Shown piece by piece: positions 35,487 to 45,399 of a stretch of 64,000 nt of DNA. Origin of the DNA: Bradyrhizobium sp. DOA9 (GTDB taxonomy: Bacteria > Pseudomonadota > Alphaproteobacteria > Rhizobiales > Xanthobacteraceae); the NCBI RefSeq assembly GCF_000617845.2, contig NZ_DF820425.1, forward strand, positions 3,523,725 to 3,587,724. The letters run 5' to 3'. The stretch's first letter is position 1. The number at the start of each line of letters is the position of its first letter. Under the pieces are notes generated by a model. That model did not search any database. It was not told the origin of the DNA and was given only the letters and a program-made list of their open reading frames with translations. A program made the position numbers and the translations under genes.

Positions 35487-35851
35487 CTAGGGATGCCGCG
35501 AGCGCGTCAGCACGATGCCGACGTCGTCGAAGATCGCGGCGATCGGCGCGTGCGGCTTGTGCACGGTGACCTTCACCGCGCGGATGCGCGGGAAGTGCGA
35601 CAGGATGGCATCGGCCACCGCGCCGGCTGCGCGCTCCAGGAGCTTGTAATTGGTGTTCTTGAAGGCCGCCGTCGTCGTCGCCACGACCTCGGCGTAAGAC
35701 ACCGTGTCGGCGAGCCGGTCGCTGCGCGCAGGCTCCGACAGGTCGGTATAAAGCTCGAGATCGATGACGAAACGCTGGCCGACCTCGGTTTCGTGATCCA
35801 TCACGCCGTGGCGGGCATGGATCGACAGGCCGGTGACGAAGATCGTGTCGG

Positions 35852-35855
<4 letters not shown>
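35487..35855 (-). CDS. folB: dihydroneopterin aldolase
   Basis: Converts dihydroneopterin to hydroxymethyl-dihydropterin and glycolaldehyde. 122 residues. Landmarks are the N-terminal DTIFVTGLSIHARHGVMDHE, with the conserved Glu, the YAEVVATTTA segment, LLERAAGAVADAIL and the late KVTVHKPHAPI. The start overlaps the folP stop by four bases. Product goes to FolK, the next gene. Confidence 0.95.
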
Positions 35856-36712
<857 letters not shown>

Positions 36713-36796
36713 GCGGCCCGCTTTAGCGGGCGGGGAGGGGGAGTCAAGACGGATTGGGCCCTTAAGCATGGCCGGACGTGGCGCTGGATGAATGCT

Positions 36797-36936
36797 CTCG
36801 TGCCCCGGACGCGGCGCAACGCTTCTTCAGCGGTGCGCTGCAGAGCCGGGGCCCATGTCACCGAGAGCTGTCTTGGAGTTTGGGTCCCCGCTCTGCGCAG
36901 CAACGCTTAAGGCGTTGCAGCGCGTCCGGGACACGA
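36797..36936. repeat. dispersed inverted repeat, third family
   Basis: Outer arms CTCGTGCCCCGGACGCG and CGCGTCCGGGACACGAG pair nearly perfectly; inner arms GGCGCAACGC / GCGTTGCAGCG and GCAGAGCCGGGGCCCA / GGGTCCCCGCTCTGC also pair, so about 140 bases can fold into a long hairpin. Intergenic between folP and DUF4332. Confidence 0.75.
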
Positions 36937-36950
36937 GACCCAGCGCAGAG

Positions 36951-37358
36951 CTAATACGTAATCTTCGGCGGCAGCTTCTTGGCCTTGGCGATGATGTCGC
37001 CGACCGACTTCTCGGAAGGCAGCAGGCGCACGAGCTTCTTCTTCTCGTTGGCCTCGCGCATGCTCTGCGCCAGCCTCGCCGGATTTCGATAGGCGAGCTC
37101 GCGAACGGTGGTGACGCCGGCGGCGCGGACGAGCCCGACCTTGGCCCTGCCCATGCCGGGGATCCGCATGTAGTCGGAGACGTTGGCCCATTCCAGCAAT
37201 TGCTGCTCGCTGATGCCGGTCTTGGCCGAAAGCGCCTTGCGGCCCTTCACGGTGGAGGCCGCCTCGAGCAGCGCGTCGGTGGTGCGGATTCCTTGCGCCT
37301 TCAACTTGTTGGCGGCAAAGGCCGGCAGGCCCTCAATCTCGGAAATCGGATATGTCAT
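36951..37358 (-). CDS. DUF4332 domain-containing protein
   Basis: 135 residues. Two helix-hairpin-helix-like segments: ISEIEGLPAFAANKLKAQGI and VSDYMRIPGMGRAKVGLVRA, then VTTVRELAYRNPARLAQSM, the pattern of DUF4332, which resembles DNA-binding HhH repeats of polymerases and RadA-type proteins. A basic C-terminus (KKLVRLLPSEKS, KAKKLPPKITY) follows. Role unknown. Next to another small uncharacterised gene 24 bases upstream on the same strand, possibly co-transcribed. Confidence 0.8.
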   Translation of the reverse strand: MTYPISEIEGLPAFAANKLKAQGIRTTDALLEAASTVKGRKALSAKTGISEQQLLEWANVSDYMRIPGMGRAKVGLVRAAGVTTVRELAYRNPARLAQSMREANEKKKLVRLLPSEKSVGDIIAKAKKLPPKITY

Positions 37359-37382
37359 GATGCTCGATGTGAAAAGCGTCGC

Positions 37383-37748
37383 TCAGGCGAACTGGCTGAG
37401 GCCCGGCGTCCCCGCGATGATCTTGCCCATCTGATCCGCTCCGATTTTGTCTCGCCCGTAGCGGAAAAGTTCACGGGCGACGTTCTGAATCTCGGACATG
37501 CCGAGCCCCAGGCCCATCAGGCGGGTGCCGACGGCCATCAAGCCGCCGCCCATCAGCCGCGACAGGCCGCCACCGCTCCTGGACGCTTCGATCGCAGCTT
37601 CCGCTCCGGGGATCTGGTCGATCAGGGCCTGCACGCTGTCGGAAGGGCCCTCGCTGCGAAGGAAGGCCAGGATAATGCCGACGGTCTTTTCAGCGACAGC
37701 ACCATCTATGCTGGCGTTTGTCGCCAGCCGTCCGATCAGCTCGTCCAT
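37383..37748 (-). CDS. uncharacterised small helical protein
   Basis: 121 residues starting MDELIGRLATNASI, with a GGGG-rich sequence upstream as a likely ribosome-binding site. The first half is helical (VAEKTVGIILAFLRSEGP), the second has a glycine-rich segment (GGGLSRLMGGGLMAVGTRLM) and a final SEIQNVARELFRYGRDKIGAD. The pattern resembles DUF2267/DUF2780-like proteins but I cannot name a family firmly. A longer frame upstream (to 38015) looks like non-coding read-through. Probably in one transcript with the DUF4332 gene. Confidence 0.6.
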   Translation of the reverse strand: MDELIGRLATNASIDGAVAEKTVGIILAFLRSEGPSDSVQALIDQIPGAEAAIEASRSGGGLSRLMGGGLMAVGTRLMGLGLGMSEIQNVARELFRYGRDKIGADQMGKIIAGTPGLSQFA

Positions 37749-38098
37749 AAGACCCCGCCCCTCAGCCGGTTTGCATGCCGGAATATTGCTTTCGAAAATG
37801 ATCTTGAGCCGGTGTGATGTGAAATACAAGCGATGAACGCACGCCCCGCCGCGATTCAGCTTCGAACGCGCGAAAAGTGTTGCAGCGATGCAAGGGCGGA
37901 GATGGAATTGCGGAAAAGTTGCCGCGGTGCGAACGCCTCGTTCCGACTTTTGGCTGATGTCGGCGATTTGTTTGCGACGATCTAGCATGTCCCAGGGCGC
38001 GTCGAGCCGTTTCAATCAGTCAACAACATGCGTTAAACTGCACAGCGGGTGTATCCGGGTTTCAACAGCGAAACACACGTGAGAGATCAGAGGGAATA
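37749..38098. other. gene-free divergent promoter region
   Basis: 350 bases between the divergent small helical protein and the HerA-like ATPase gene. I see no gene, no strong terminator and no long repeat; both promoters must lie here. GAGGGAATA just before 38099 is the ribosome-binding site of the ATPase gene. Confidence 0.4.
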
Positions 38099-39727
38099 AT
38101 GACCGCACAGGACAGCAAGCTCGGCGATACCGACGACAAGATCTTCGTCGGCAAGGGAGACGAGCAGGCTTGGCTGACGCTTGCGCTCGCCAATCGCCAT
38201 GGCCTCGTCACGGGTGCAACCGGAACCGGCAAGACCGTGTCGCTGCAAGTGATGGCGGAAGGATTTGCGCGCGCCGGTGTTCCGGTCTTCGCGGCCGACA
38301 TCAAGGGCGACCTCTCCGGAATCTCGGAAGTCGGCGAGGCCAAGGACTTCATTCTCAAGCGCGCCGGCGAAATGGGTCTCAAGTTTCAGCCGGACCAGTT
38401 TTCGACCGTGTTCTGGGACGTGTTCGGCGAGCAGGGACATCCGGTCCGCGCCACCGTCACCGAAATGGGGCCGCTATTGCTGGCGCGGATGCTCGACCTG
38501 AACGAGGTGCAGGAAGGGGTTCTCAACGTCGCCTTCCGCGTCGCGGACGAGAACGGCCTGCCATTGCTGGACATGAAGGATCTGCGATCGCTGTTGGATG
38601 CGATCGTTCCCGCCAGCGGCAAGAAGGGACCCGATGCTGAGGAAGATCCGTTAGCCGAGATCCGGAAGGCCGCGCAGAGCTTCGGCAATGTGAGCAAGGC
38701 GACGGTTGGAACCATTCAACGCCAGCTGCTGGTGCTGGAAAACCAGGGCGGAACGAAATTCTTCGGTGAGCCTGCACTGGAGCTGAAGGATTTCATGAAG
38801 ACCGATAGCGACGGTCGCGGCATCGTCAACATCCTGGTTGCCGACAAGCTGATGGAGAGCCCCAGGCTCTACGCGACCTTTCTGTTGTGGTTGCTGTCGG
38901 AGTTGTTCGAGGAATTGCCGGAAGCCGGCGACCTGCCGAAGCCAAAATTGGTGTTCTTTTTCGACGAGGCGCATCTGCTGTTCAACGATGCGCCGAAGGC
39001 GTTGATGGACAAGATCGAGCAGGTGGTTCGTCTGATCCGTTCCAAGGGCGTCGGCGTCTATTTCGTCACCCAGAATCCGATCGACGTGCCGGACAAGGTG
39101 TTGGCCCAGTTGGGTGGTCGCGTGCAGCATGCGCTACGCGCCTTCACGCCGCGCGACCAGAAGGCGGTCGCCGCTGCGGCGCAGACCTTCCGGCCCAACC
39201 CGAAGCTCGACACCGCCAAGGTGATCACGGAGCTCGGCAAGGGCGAGGCGCTGGTGTCCTTCCTTGAGGGCAACGGCACGCCTTCGATTGTGGAGCGGGT
39301 GATGATCCGGCCGCCGACGGCGCGGATCGGGCCGATCACGCCCGAGGAGCGCAAGGCGATCATGAGCAGGAGCCCGGTGAAGGGCAAATACGATACGGCG
39401 GTGGATCGTGAGTCCGCCAATGAGATGCTGCAGAAGCGCGTGGCCGGCACGGCTGCGCCTGCCGACGCACCAAATGGTGGAGCCGGCGCAGGCGGCGGAA
39501 TCCTTGGGCAGTTGGGCGCGATCGTCGGCACCATCTTCGGCACCAACGTCAAGCGCGGCCGTCTGTCGACCGGCCAGGTCATCGCCCGCGACGTGACACG
39601 ATCGGTCACCAACCAGGTCATCGGCGGGATGGCCGCCAATCTCGGCAAGTCGATCGGCGGTCAGGTCGGCGGCTCGATCGGCCGCACGCTGGTCCGCGGT
39701 GCGCTCGGCGGATTGCTGCGGCGGTAG
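38099..39727 (+). CDS. HerA-like ATPase (DUF853 family)
   Basis: 542-residue P-loop ATPase of the HerA/FtsK superfamily, DUF853 (YjgR) branch. Walker A is GATGTGKT (from G39), Walker B VFFFDEAHLLF, and the arginine-finger/sensor region is near GVGVYFVTQNPIDVPD. The C-terminal 100 residues are a Gly/Ala-rich tail with GGAGAGGGILGQLGAIVGTI and a glycine-zipper-like end (GKSIGGQVGGSIGR). Family members are widespread but uncharacterised; some HerA relatives act in DNA repair or phage defence with nucleases. There is no nuclease or methylase gene here, so a defence role is not supported. Strong ribosome-binding site upstream. Confidence 0.9.
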   Translation: MTAQDSKLGDTDDKIFVGKGDEQAWLTLALANRHGLVTGATGTGKTVSLQVMAEGFARAGVPVFAADIKGDLSGISEVGEAKDFILKRAGEMGLKFQPDQFSTVFWDVFGEQGHPVRATVTEMGPLLLARMLDLNEVQEGVLNVAFRVADENGLPLLDMKDLRSLLDAIVPASGKKGPDAEEDPLAEIRKAAQSFGNVSKATVGTIQRQLLVLENQGGTKFFGEPALELKDFMKTDSDGRGIVNILVADKLMESPRLYATFLLWLLSELFEELPEAGDLPKPKLVFFFDEAHLLFNDAPKALMDKIEQVVRLIRSKGVGVYFVTQNPIDVPDKVLAQLGGRVQHALRAFTPRDQKAVAAAAQTFRPNPKLDTAKVITELGKGEALVSFLEGNGTPSIVERVMIRPPTARIGPITPEERKAIMSRSPVKGKYDTAVDRESANEMLQKRVAGTAAPADAPNGGAGAGGGILGQLGAIVGTIFGTNVKRGRLSTGQVIARDVTRSVTNQVIGGMAANLGKSIGGQVGGSIGRTLVRGALGGLLRR

Positions 39728-39858
39728 GCAGAACGCCCGACGGGAAGGCAAATCCATCGACTTCCGGGGGAGCCGGATGTCACACATTCAGGTGAGGGGA
39801 CTCTCCAAGCCCCTGCCGGTCTGCTACGTCCTGTGTCGTCGCCGCTCAGGACTGCACC

Positions 39859-41187
39859 GTGACCCCGCCCACCCCGTTAGCCAAGCCTGACCTGCCCCGA
39901 CTCCCGTCGTCGCGGGCGCCGCTGGATCTGCTCTTTCTGTTCTTCTGCATCCTCCTGACCGCCGACGTGCTCGTGCCCGAGATCTTCGGGCGCGGCAAGA
40001 CCAAGGACTATTTGCTCTGGTACTGGGCCGGACAGCAGGTCTTGCAGGGTGGCCCGCTCTATCCCGCAACGCCCGTCGAGTATTTCGATTTCATCTATCC
40101 ACCGCTGCCGGCGATCCTGCTGGCGATCCCGAGCTGGTTCGGCAAGATCCCGCTCTATGTCGTCCTGTCGATCCTGAACGCGGTGGCGTGGTGGTACAGC
40201 GGGACGCTCTCCCAGGTCATGACCGGCTCGGGCCGCGCGTCGGGTCCGTGGCTCGAGGCGCTGCCGGTCGTCGTCACGGTGGCCTTCGTGTTCGACATGT
40301 TCGACCTCGGCCAGCCTAATCTCGTCCTGCTGGCGATGATGCTCTACGGCTTCTGGAGCCTGCGGCACCAGCGGTCGTGGCTCGCCGGCTTCATGTTCGC
40401 ACTCGCCATCGCCATCAAGGTGTTTCCAGTCACGGTGCTGCCCTATCTGGCCTGGCGGCGCAAATGGGCCGCCCTTGTCAGCACGATCGTCTTCACCGGC
40501 ATACTTCTCTACGTCGTGCCGGCGCCGATCCGCGGCTTCGAGCGCAACGCGGCCGAGCTGGCGAACTGGTACCAGGGCATGGTCGGGACGAGCTCGGAAA
40601 AGGGCTTTGGCCAGCGTAGCGAGCAGAACTGGTCGTGGGTCAACCAATCCCTGATTGCCGTCACGCATCGCCTGGTGCGGCCGATCAACTACAATCAGGA
40701 CGATCCCAGGAAGCCGCCGCGCACCATGAACGTGATCGACGTCGACTACAGGGCGGCGAACTGGATCGTGCTCGCGCTGTCGGCGCTGCTCGGGCTCGGC
40801 TTCGTCGCAATCATGCCGCGGCAGGCGCGGCGGACGACGCGCTCGGATGCCGAGGAGCTCGGCATCCTGTTCTGCCTCATGACCGTGGCCTCGCCTCTGG
40901 CCCGGCAATATTACTTCATGTGGCTGTTCTTCCCGATCGCGGTGTTGACGCATCGCGCCGCCTTCGACGAGCGGGCATATGTGCGGCTGGGAACCTGGCT
41001 CGCCCTGGCGGCCGCCGGCATCCTCATGCTGCTGTCGCTGCCGTGGTTTCCCACCGTCATCCAGGCCTGGGGCAACAACCTTGCTGCGACCGCGGTCCTC
41101 GCCGGGTGCCTCGCCTGGCACATCCGGCATCCGCCGCCTGCGGCTAGCCCCGAGGCCGTGCCGGCGCTAAAACCCGGGACCTCCTAA
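39859..41187 (+). CDS. GT87-type membrane glycosyltransferase (DUF2029)
   Basis: 442-residue integral membrane protein with about ten helices, of the polyprenol-linked mannosyltransferase-like GT-C superfamily. The first periplasmic loop has TKDYLLWYWAGQQVLQGGPLY, matching the GT87 pattern with its acidic catalytic residue, then FDFIYPPLPAILLAIP. MFDLGQPNLVLLAMML and AIAIKVFPVTVLPYL are further family segments. GTG start. Followed after 25 bases by an M20 peptidase. It probably adds a sugar to a lipid-linked or cell-envelope acceptor. Confidence 0.82.
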   Translation: MTPPTPLAKPDLPRLPSSRAPLDLLFLFFCILLTADVLVPEIFGRGKTKDYLLWYWAGQQVLQGGPLYPATPVEYFDFIYPPLPAILLAIPSWFGKIPLYVVLSILNAVAWWYSGTLSQVMTGSGRASGPWLEALPVVVTVAFVFDMFDLGQPNLVLLAMMLYGFWSLRHQRSWLAGFMFALAIAIKVFPVTVLPYLAWRRKWAALVSTIVFTGILLYVVPAPIRGFERNAAELANWYQGMVGTSSEKGFGQRSEQNWSWVNQSLIAVTHRLVRPINYNQDDPRKPPRTMNVIDVDYRAANWIVLALSALLGLGFVAIMPRQARRTTRSDAEELGILFCLMTVASPLARQYYFMWLFFPIAVLTHRAAFDERAYVRLGTWLALAAAGILMLLSLPWFPTVIQAWGNNLAATAVLAGCLAWHIRHPPPAASPEAVPALKPGTS

Positions 41188-41212
41188 GACCCAACAATCA
41201 GGATTCGCAATC

Positions 41213-42607
41213 ATGGCCAATGCGCAGCTCCAATCCGTGCTCGACCACATCGACAGGGATTTCGACAACAGCCTGGAGCGCCTGTTCTCGTTGTTGCGGA
41301 TCAAGTCGATCTCGGCCGATCCCGCCTTCGCCGGTGATTGCAGGGCTGCCGCCGAGCACCTGGCCAAGGACATCGCCAGCCTCGGTGTCGCCACCGAGGT
41401 GAGGCCGACTGCTGGCCATCCCGCGATCGTCGGCAAGACCGGAGCCGGCGGGCGGCCGCATGTGATCTTTTACGGCCATTACGACGTGCAGCCAGTCGAT
41501 CCGCTCGATCTCTGGCATCGTCCGCCGTTCGAGCCCGTCGTCGCCGATCATGCCGATGGCCGCAAGATCATCGTCGCGCGCGGCGCCGAGGACGACAAGG
41601 GCCAGGTGATGACGTTCGTGGAGGCCTGCCGTGCCTGGAAGAAGGTGACGGGCTCGCTGCCGATCGACGTCACCTTCCTGATCGAGGGGGAGGAGGAGGT
41701 CGGCTCGAAGAACTTCGTGCCCTTCATCGAGGCCAACAAGGACGAGTTCAAGGCCGACTACGTGCTGGTGTGCGACACCGGCATGTGGGACCGCAACACG
41801 CCGGCGATCACGACCTCGCTGCGCGGCCTGCTCTACGAAGAGCTGAAGATCACCGCCGCCAACCGCGATCTGCATTCCGGCGTGTTCGGCGGCACCGCGA
41901 TGAACCCGATCCGCCTGCTCACGAAGATCCTGGGCGGCCTGTTCGACAACGACAACCGCATCACCATTCCCGGCTTCTATGACGGCGTGAAGGACACGCC
42001 GCCGGACATCCTGGAGCAATGGAAGAAGCTCGATTTCACGCCCGAGACCTTCCTCCAGCCGGTCGGGTTGTCGCTTCCGGCCGGCGAGAAGGGCAGGCTG
42101 CTGGTCGAGCAGGCCTCGACGCGTCCGACCTGCGACGTCAACGGCATCTGGGGCGGCTATATCGGCGAGGGCTCCAAGACCGTGATTCCCTCACATGCCT
42201 CGGCCAAGGTCTCGTTCCGTCTGGTCCAGGGCCAGGACCCGCAAAAGATCCGCAAGGCCTTCCGTGATTACGTGACGGCGCGCATTCCCGCCGACTGCAA
42301 GGTCGAGTTCGGCGACCATTCCGCCGCGCCCGCGGTCGCGCTCGACTGGACCATGAAGCCGCTTGCGGCCGCCAGCAAGGCGCTGACGGAGGAATGGGGC
42401 AGGGAGACCGTGCTGATGGGCTCCGGCGCCTCGATCCCCATCGTCGCCGACTTCAAGCGCACGCTCGGCCTCGACTCGCTGCTGGTGGGGTTCGGCCTCG
42501 ACGACGACAACATCCACTCGCCGAACGAGAAATACGACCTGCAGAGCTTCCAGAAAGGCATCCGCTCCTGGGCAAGGATCCTCGCCGCGCTGGCGGAAGT
42601 GAAGTAA
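41213..42607 (+). CDS. M20 family metallo-dipeptidase
   Basis: Zinc-dependent di-/tripeptidase of the M20 (CNDP-like) family, 464 residues, cytoplasmic. Metal-binding motifs are intact: GHYDVQP (H89, D91), GAEDDKG (bridging Asp), EGEEEVGS (general base and ligand Glu), VLVCDTGMWD and the last His in IHSPNEKYDL. The dimerisation (lid) domain lies around residues 210-390 (NRDLHSGVFGGTAMNPI). Substrate range of such enzymes is broad. Good candidate for co-transcription with the preceding glycosyltransferase, but the functions are unrelated. Confidence 0.94.
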   Translation: MANAQLQSVLDHIDRDFDNSLERLFSLLRIKSISADPAFAGDCRAAAEHLAKDIASLGVATEVRPTAGHPAIVGKTGAGGRPHVIFYGHYDVQPVDPLDLWHRPPFEPVVADHADGRKIIVARGAEDDKGQVMTFVEACRAWKKVTGSLPIDVTFLIEGEEEVGSKNFVPFIEANKDEFKADYVLVCDTGMWDRNTPAITTSLRGLLYEELKITAANRDLHSGVFGGTAMNPIRLLTKILGGLFDNDNRITIPGFYDGVKDTPPDILEQWKKLDFTPETFLQPVGLSLPAGEKGRLLVEQASTRPTCDVNGIWGGYIGEGSKTVIPSHASAKVSFRLVQGQDPQKIRKAFRDYVTARIPADCKVEFGDHSAAPAVALDWTMKPLAAASKALTEEWGRETVLMGSGASIPIVADFKRTLGLDSLLVGFGLDDDNIHSPNEKYDLQSFQKGIRSWARILAALAEVK

Positions 42608-42623
42608 GGCACCGGTCTATCCA

Positions 42624-42711
42624 CGTCATTGCGAGCGCAGCGAAGCAATCCAGAATCGCTTCCGCGGATGCACTCTGGATTGCTTCGTCGCAAGGGCTCC
42701 TCGCAATGACG
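42624..42711. repeat. dispersed palindromic repeat, family A (hybrid arms)
   Basis: Left arm CGTCATTGCGAGCGCAGCG, right arm GCGAAG-type variant ending CTCCTCGCAATGACG as in the copies at 3633 and 52025. It follows the M20 peptidase stop by 17 bases and precedes an intrinsic terminator. Confidence 0.8.
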
Positions 42712-42725
42712 AATATCCAAAACAA

Positions 42726-42753
42726 AAACGCCGCCCGGGATTGGGCGGCGTTT
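42726..42753. terminator. bidirectional intrinsic terminator
   Basis: AAACGCCGCCC-GGGATT-GGGCGGCGTTT forms an 11-base perfect stem with a T-run on either strand, placed between the convergent M20 peptidase and class II aldolase genes. It can terminate transcription from both. Confidence 0.85.
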
Positions 42754-42809
42754 CATTCCAAAAGGCGTAGAGGTTCGTTGCTGTTACCCTACACCAAACC
42801 CTGAAAATT

Positions 42810-43589
42810 TCAAGACCGGTAGCCGGGATTGACGCGGTCGAGCTTGCGCAGCAAAGGCGGCCACACGAGCGTGGTGGCGCGCAGCTCGGCGCGGTCGCGG
42901 TTCGACAACAGCTCGGTGTTCTTCTCGATCGCGATCTCCTCGACCGGATAGACCGGCGTGCCGAGGGCGCGCGTGCGCACCTGCATCGAGCAGGCGCGTT
43001 CGAGATGATACATGCGCTCGAAAGCGGAGGCGACCGAGCGGCCGACCGTCAGCGTGCCGTGATTGCGCAGGAGCATGTGGTTGTGGTCGCCGAGATCCTT
43101 CTGCAGCCGCGGCCGCTCCTCGTGGTCCAGTGCGATGCCTTCATAGTCGTGATAGGCGAGGTCGTGGGTGACGAGCTGGGCGGTCTGGTTCAGCGGCAGT
43201 AGCCCCTCCGCGCTGCTCGACACCGCGGTGCCGTCGAGGGTGTGGAGATGCAGCACGCAGATCGCGTCCTCGCGCACCTCGTGGATCGCCGAATGGATGG
43301 TGAAGCCGGCGGGGTTGATGCTGTACTCGCTCTCGGAGAGCTGGTTGCCGTGCAGGTCGACCTTGACGAGGCTGGAGGCCGTGATTTCCTCGAACATCAG
43401 CCCGTAGGGATTGATCAGGAAGTGATGGTCGGGGCCGGGCACGCGCGCGGAGATGTGGGTGTCGACCAGATCGTCCCAGCCGTACAGCGCGACCAGGCGA
43501 TAGCAGGCGGCGAGATTGACCCGTTGCTGCCACTCCGCCTCCGTCATGTTGGAGGGGACTTCCCTCAGGCGGGCTTCTGCTGGCGACAT
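42810..43589 (-). CDS. class II aldolase/adducin family protein
   Basis: 259 residues of the fuculose-1-phosphate aldolase fold. Zinc ligands are in CVLHLHTLDG (H114, H116) and NHGTLTVG (His about 176); an acidic residue of the active site is in the YSINPAGFTIHSAIHE region. Most bacterial relatives of this length are not true sugar aldolases but broad decarboxylases or uncharacterised enzymes. A single gene, minus strand, downstream of a glycosyltransferase by about 160 bases. Substrate unknown. Confidence 0.88.
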   Translation of the reverse strand: MSPAEARLREVPSNMTEAEWQQRVNLAACYRLVALYGWDDLVDTHISARVPGPDHHFLINPYGLMFEEITASSLVKVDLHGNQLSESEYSINPAGFTIHSAIHEVREDAICVLHLHTLDGTAVSSSAEGLLPLNQTAQLVTHDLAYHDYEGIALDHEERPRLQKDLGDHNHMLLRNHGTLTVGRSVASAFERMYHLERACSMQVRTRALGTPVYPVEEIAIEKNTELLSNRDRAELRATTLVWPPLLRKLDRVNPGYRS

Positions 43590-43678
43590 GGCTGATCTCT
43601 CCGAACGTCGTTGTTGCGGGAAGCGAGCCTAGTCCTGCAAATGGCTTGCAGCAAGGTACACAATGCGCGGCAGTTCAG

Positions 43679-43729
43679 CGTAGCCCGCATGCTTGTCCGC
43701 CGTAGCTCGAAGAGCGAAGGCGGAAGCGA
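43679..43729. repeat. partial copy of family B repeat
   Basis: CGTAGCCCGCATGCTTGTCCGC and then GTAGCTCGAAGAGCGAAGGCGGAAGCG matches the inner part of the element at 47170-47289 (CTTGTCCGCCATAGCTCGAAGAGCGACGGCGGAAGCG). The outer arm pair is missing, so it is a fragment. Confidence 0.7.
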
Positions 43730-43749
43730 TACGGCTTGGAGAAAATTTC

Positions 43750-45399
43750 TTACGGCGCCGGGATCGACAGCAGGCTGGAAATGCCGCGGCCGCGGATGTC
43801 GTAGACGCGGGCGAACACCACGTCGTCGCGCTTGATCTCGACCATGACCGGGGCGGTGAGGCCCTTGCAGTAGAACTCGCCGAGCGTCATGGCGAAATCG
43901 GCGGCGTTGGAATCCCAGCCGATGGTGAAGTCGGGCCCGAGCGCGACCTGGGCCGGGCGCTGCGGTCCGCACACCGCGACCTTCCATTTGCGGTTGACAG
44001 GCGGCACTTCCTGGCGCTCGACGAGCTGCTCGCGCAATCCGTCCGAGGCCTGCTTCAAGGCGAGGCCCCAATAATCCAGCATGAAGCGGTCGTCGGCGCC
44101 GCGCACCGTGCCCGCGATGTGGTTGAAGTGCGTGTATTGATAGGGGTGCAGCCGGATCATCTCGGCGAGCGACAGCGCAAGGCCGAAGCAGAAGGTGGCG
44201 AGCACGACCGGCTGCCAGGTGCGGTGATTGGCGCGCAGGCGTTCCATGGTCCAGGCGAAGGCGACGCCGCCGAGCACCGCCATCGGCGGGATCACGAACA
44301 CGAAATGGCGGATGCCGTTGTAGAGCGCCGGGCGCTTCACCATCGCGATCGCGAGCGGCAGGGTCGCAGCCAGCGTCAGCATCAGCAGGATGGTCTTGCG
44401 GCGCGCCGGAACCTCGCGCCGCGGCAGCATGGCGAAGGTGCTGACGATGGCACCGCCCATCAGCACCAGCATCACCTCGGGCAGCTGCAAGGCGAACAGC
44501 GTCGGCAGATACGACCAGGGCATGTCGGGCACCGACACGATCGCGCCGTCGAACATCTCCTTCCACGGCTTCTCGAAGAAATGCGAGAAGTAGGTCAGTG
44601 CCTCGAACGGATTGCCGGGCTCCATGATCGACCACGGCCAGATCAGGCCCATCACGAGGTAGCCGAGCACGAGGCCGGGCAGCAGCACATAGACGACATG
44701 GGCGAAGCGGCGAGCGGACTCGCGCAGACCTTCGCTGCGCAATTCCTCCAGCAGCAGCGGCATGAAGCCGACCGTGGCGTAGACCAAAGCGAGCCCGCCG
44801 AGAACGCGGCAGCCGAGCGAAAGGCCGGCCCCGAGGCCAACGATCAGGATCGTGCGCGCCGACGGCTTTGGATATTCCTCGGCGAGCCGGACGAGGCCGA
44901 GCATCAGGATGATCATGGCGACCGCGAAGGGTGCATCCTTCGGGTTCATGAACATGTGGCCGTAGAAGATCGGGCAGAGCGCGAGCAGGAGGAGGGAGGC
45001 CAGACCGGCAAGGGGGCCGCCGATGCGGCGGCCGAGCCGCCAGGTCACGGCAAGCCCGATCACGCCGACGATGGCGCCGACCAGACGGCGCGTCTCGAAC
45101 AGCTCGAGCGGAATGACCTTGTGCAGCAGGGCCGCGACCATGTCGAAACCGCCGCCGTACATGTAGAGATTGGCGAAGGAGAGCGCCGCGGTGTCCTTGA
45201 AACCGGAACCGAACATGCGCAGCAGCAGGTCGGCATATTCGGCGTGGGTGTAGTCGTCCCAGCCGAGCCCGTAATCGCGGAACGTCAGGCCTGCAATGAC
45301 GGCGACCGCGGCCAGCACCAGCATGGCGAGGTCGTCGCAAGTCCGCTCGACCGAGCGCCGTGATGGCGTGTCGATCGCCGAAGTCGTGATGGATGTCAT
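43750..45399 (-). CDS. GT39-like membrane glycosyltransferase (ArnT/PMT superfamily)
   Basis: 549-residue GT-C superfamily protein with about twelve helices. The first external loop contains FRDYGLGWDDYTHAEYADLL, which carries the acidic catalytic pair expected for PMT_2-type enzymes, and the conserved region ALCPIFYGHMFMNPKDAPFA follows. The C-terminal 110 residues are a soluble domain (KWKVAVCGPQRPAQVALGP ... GISSLLSIPAP). It probably moves a sugar from a lipid phosphate donor to a lipid or protein acceptor in the periplasm. Single gene; its upstream region has two possible operator repeats. Confidence 0.85.
   Translation of the reverse strand: MTSITTSAIDTPSRRSVERTCDDLAMLVLAAVAVIAGLTFRDYGLGWDDYTHAEYADLLLRMFGSGFKDTAALSFANLYMYGGGFDMVAALLHKVIPLELFETRRLVGAIVGVIGLAVTWRLGRRIGGPLAGLASLLLLALCPIFYGHMFMNPKDAPFAVAMIILMLGLVRLAEEYPKPSARTILIVGLGAGLSLGCRVLGGLALVYATVGFMPLLLEELRSEGLRESARRFAHVVYVLLPGLVLGYLVMGLIWPWSIMEPGNPFEALTYFSHFFEKPWKEMFDGAIVSVPDMPWSYLPTLFALQLPEVMLVLMGGAIVSTFAMLPRREVPARRKTILLMLTLAATLPLAIAMVKRPALYNGIRHFVFVIPPMAVLGGVAFAWTMERLRANHRTWQPVVLATFCFGLALSLAEMIRLHPYQYTHFNHIAGTVRGADDRFMLDYWGLALKQASDGLREQLVERQEVPPVNRKWKVAVCGPQRPAQVALGPDFTIGWDSNAADFAMTLGEFYCKGLTAPVMVEIKRDDVVFARVYDIRGRGISSLLSIPAP

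Noticed and set aside
38099..39727. HerA-type defence system (for example with a Sir2 or NurA partner)
   Set aside because: Neighbours are a glycosyltransferase and a peptidase; no nuclease or NADase gene accompanies the ATPase.
43693..45363. 556-codon plus-strand frame opposite the GT39 gene
   Set aside because: Glu/Asp/His/Arg-rich shadow of hydrophobic coding on the minus strand.
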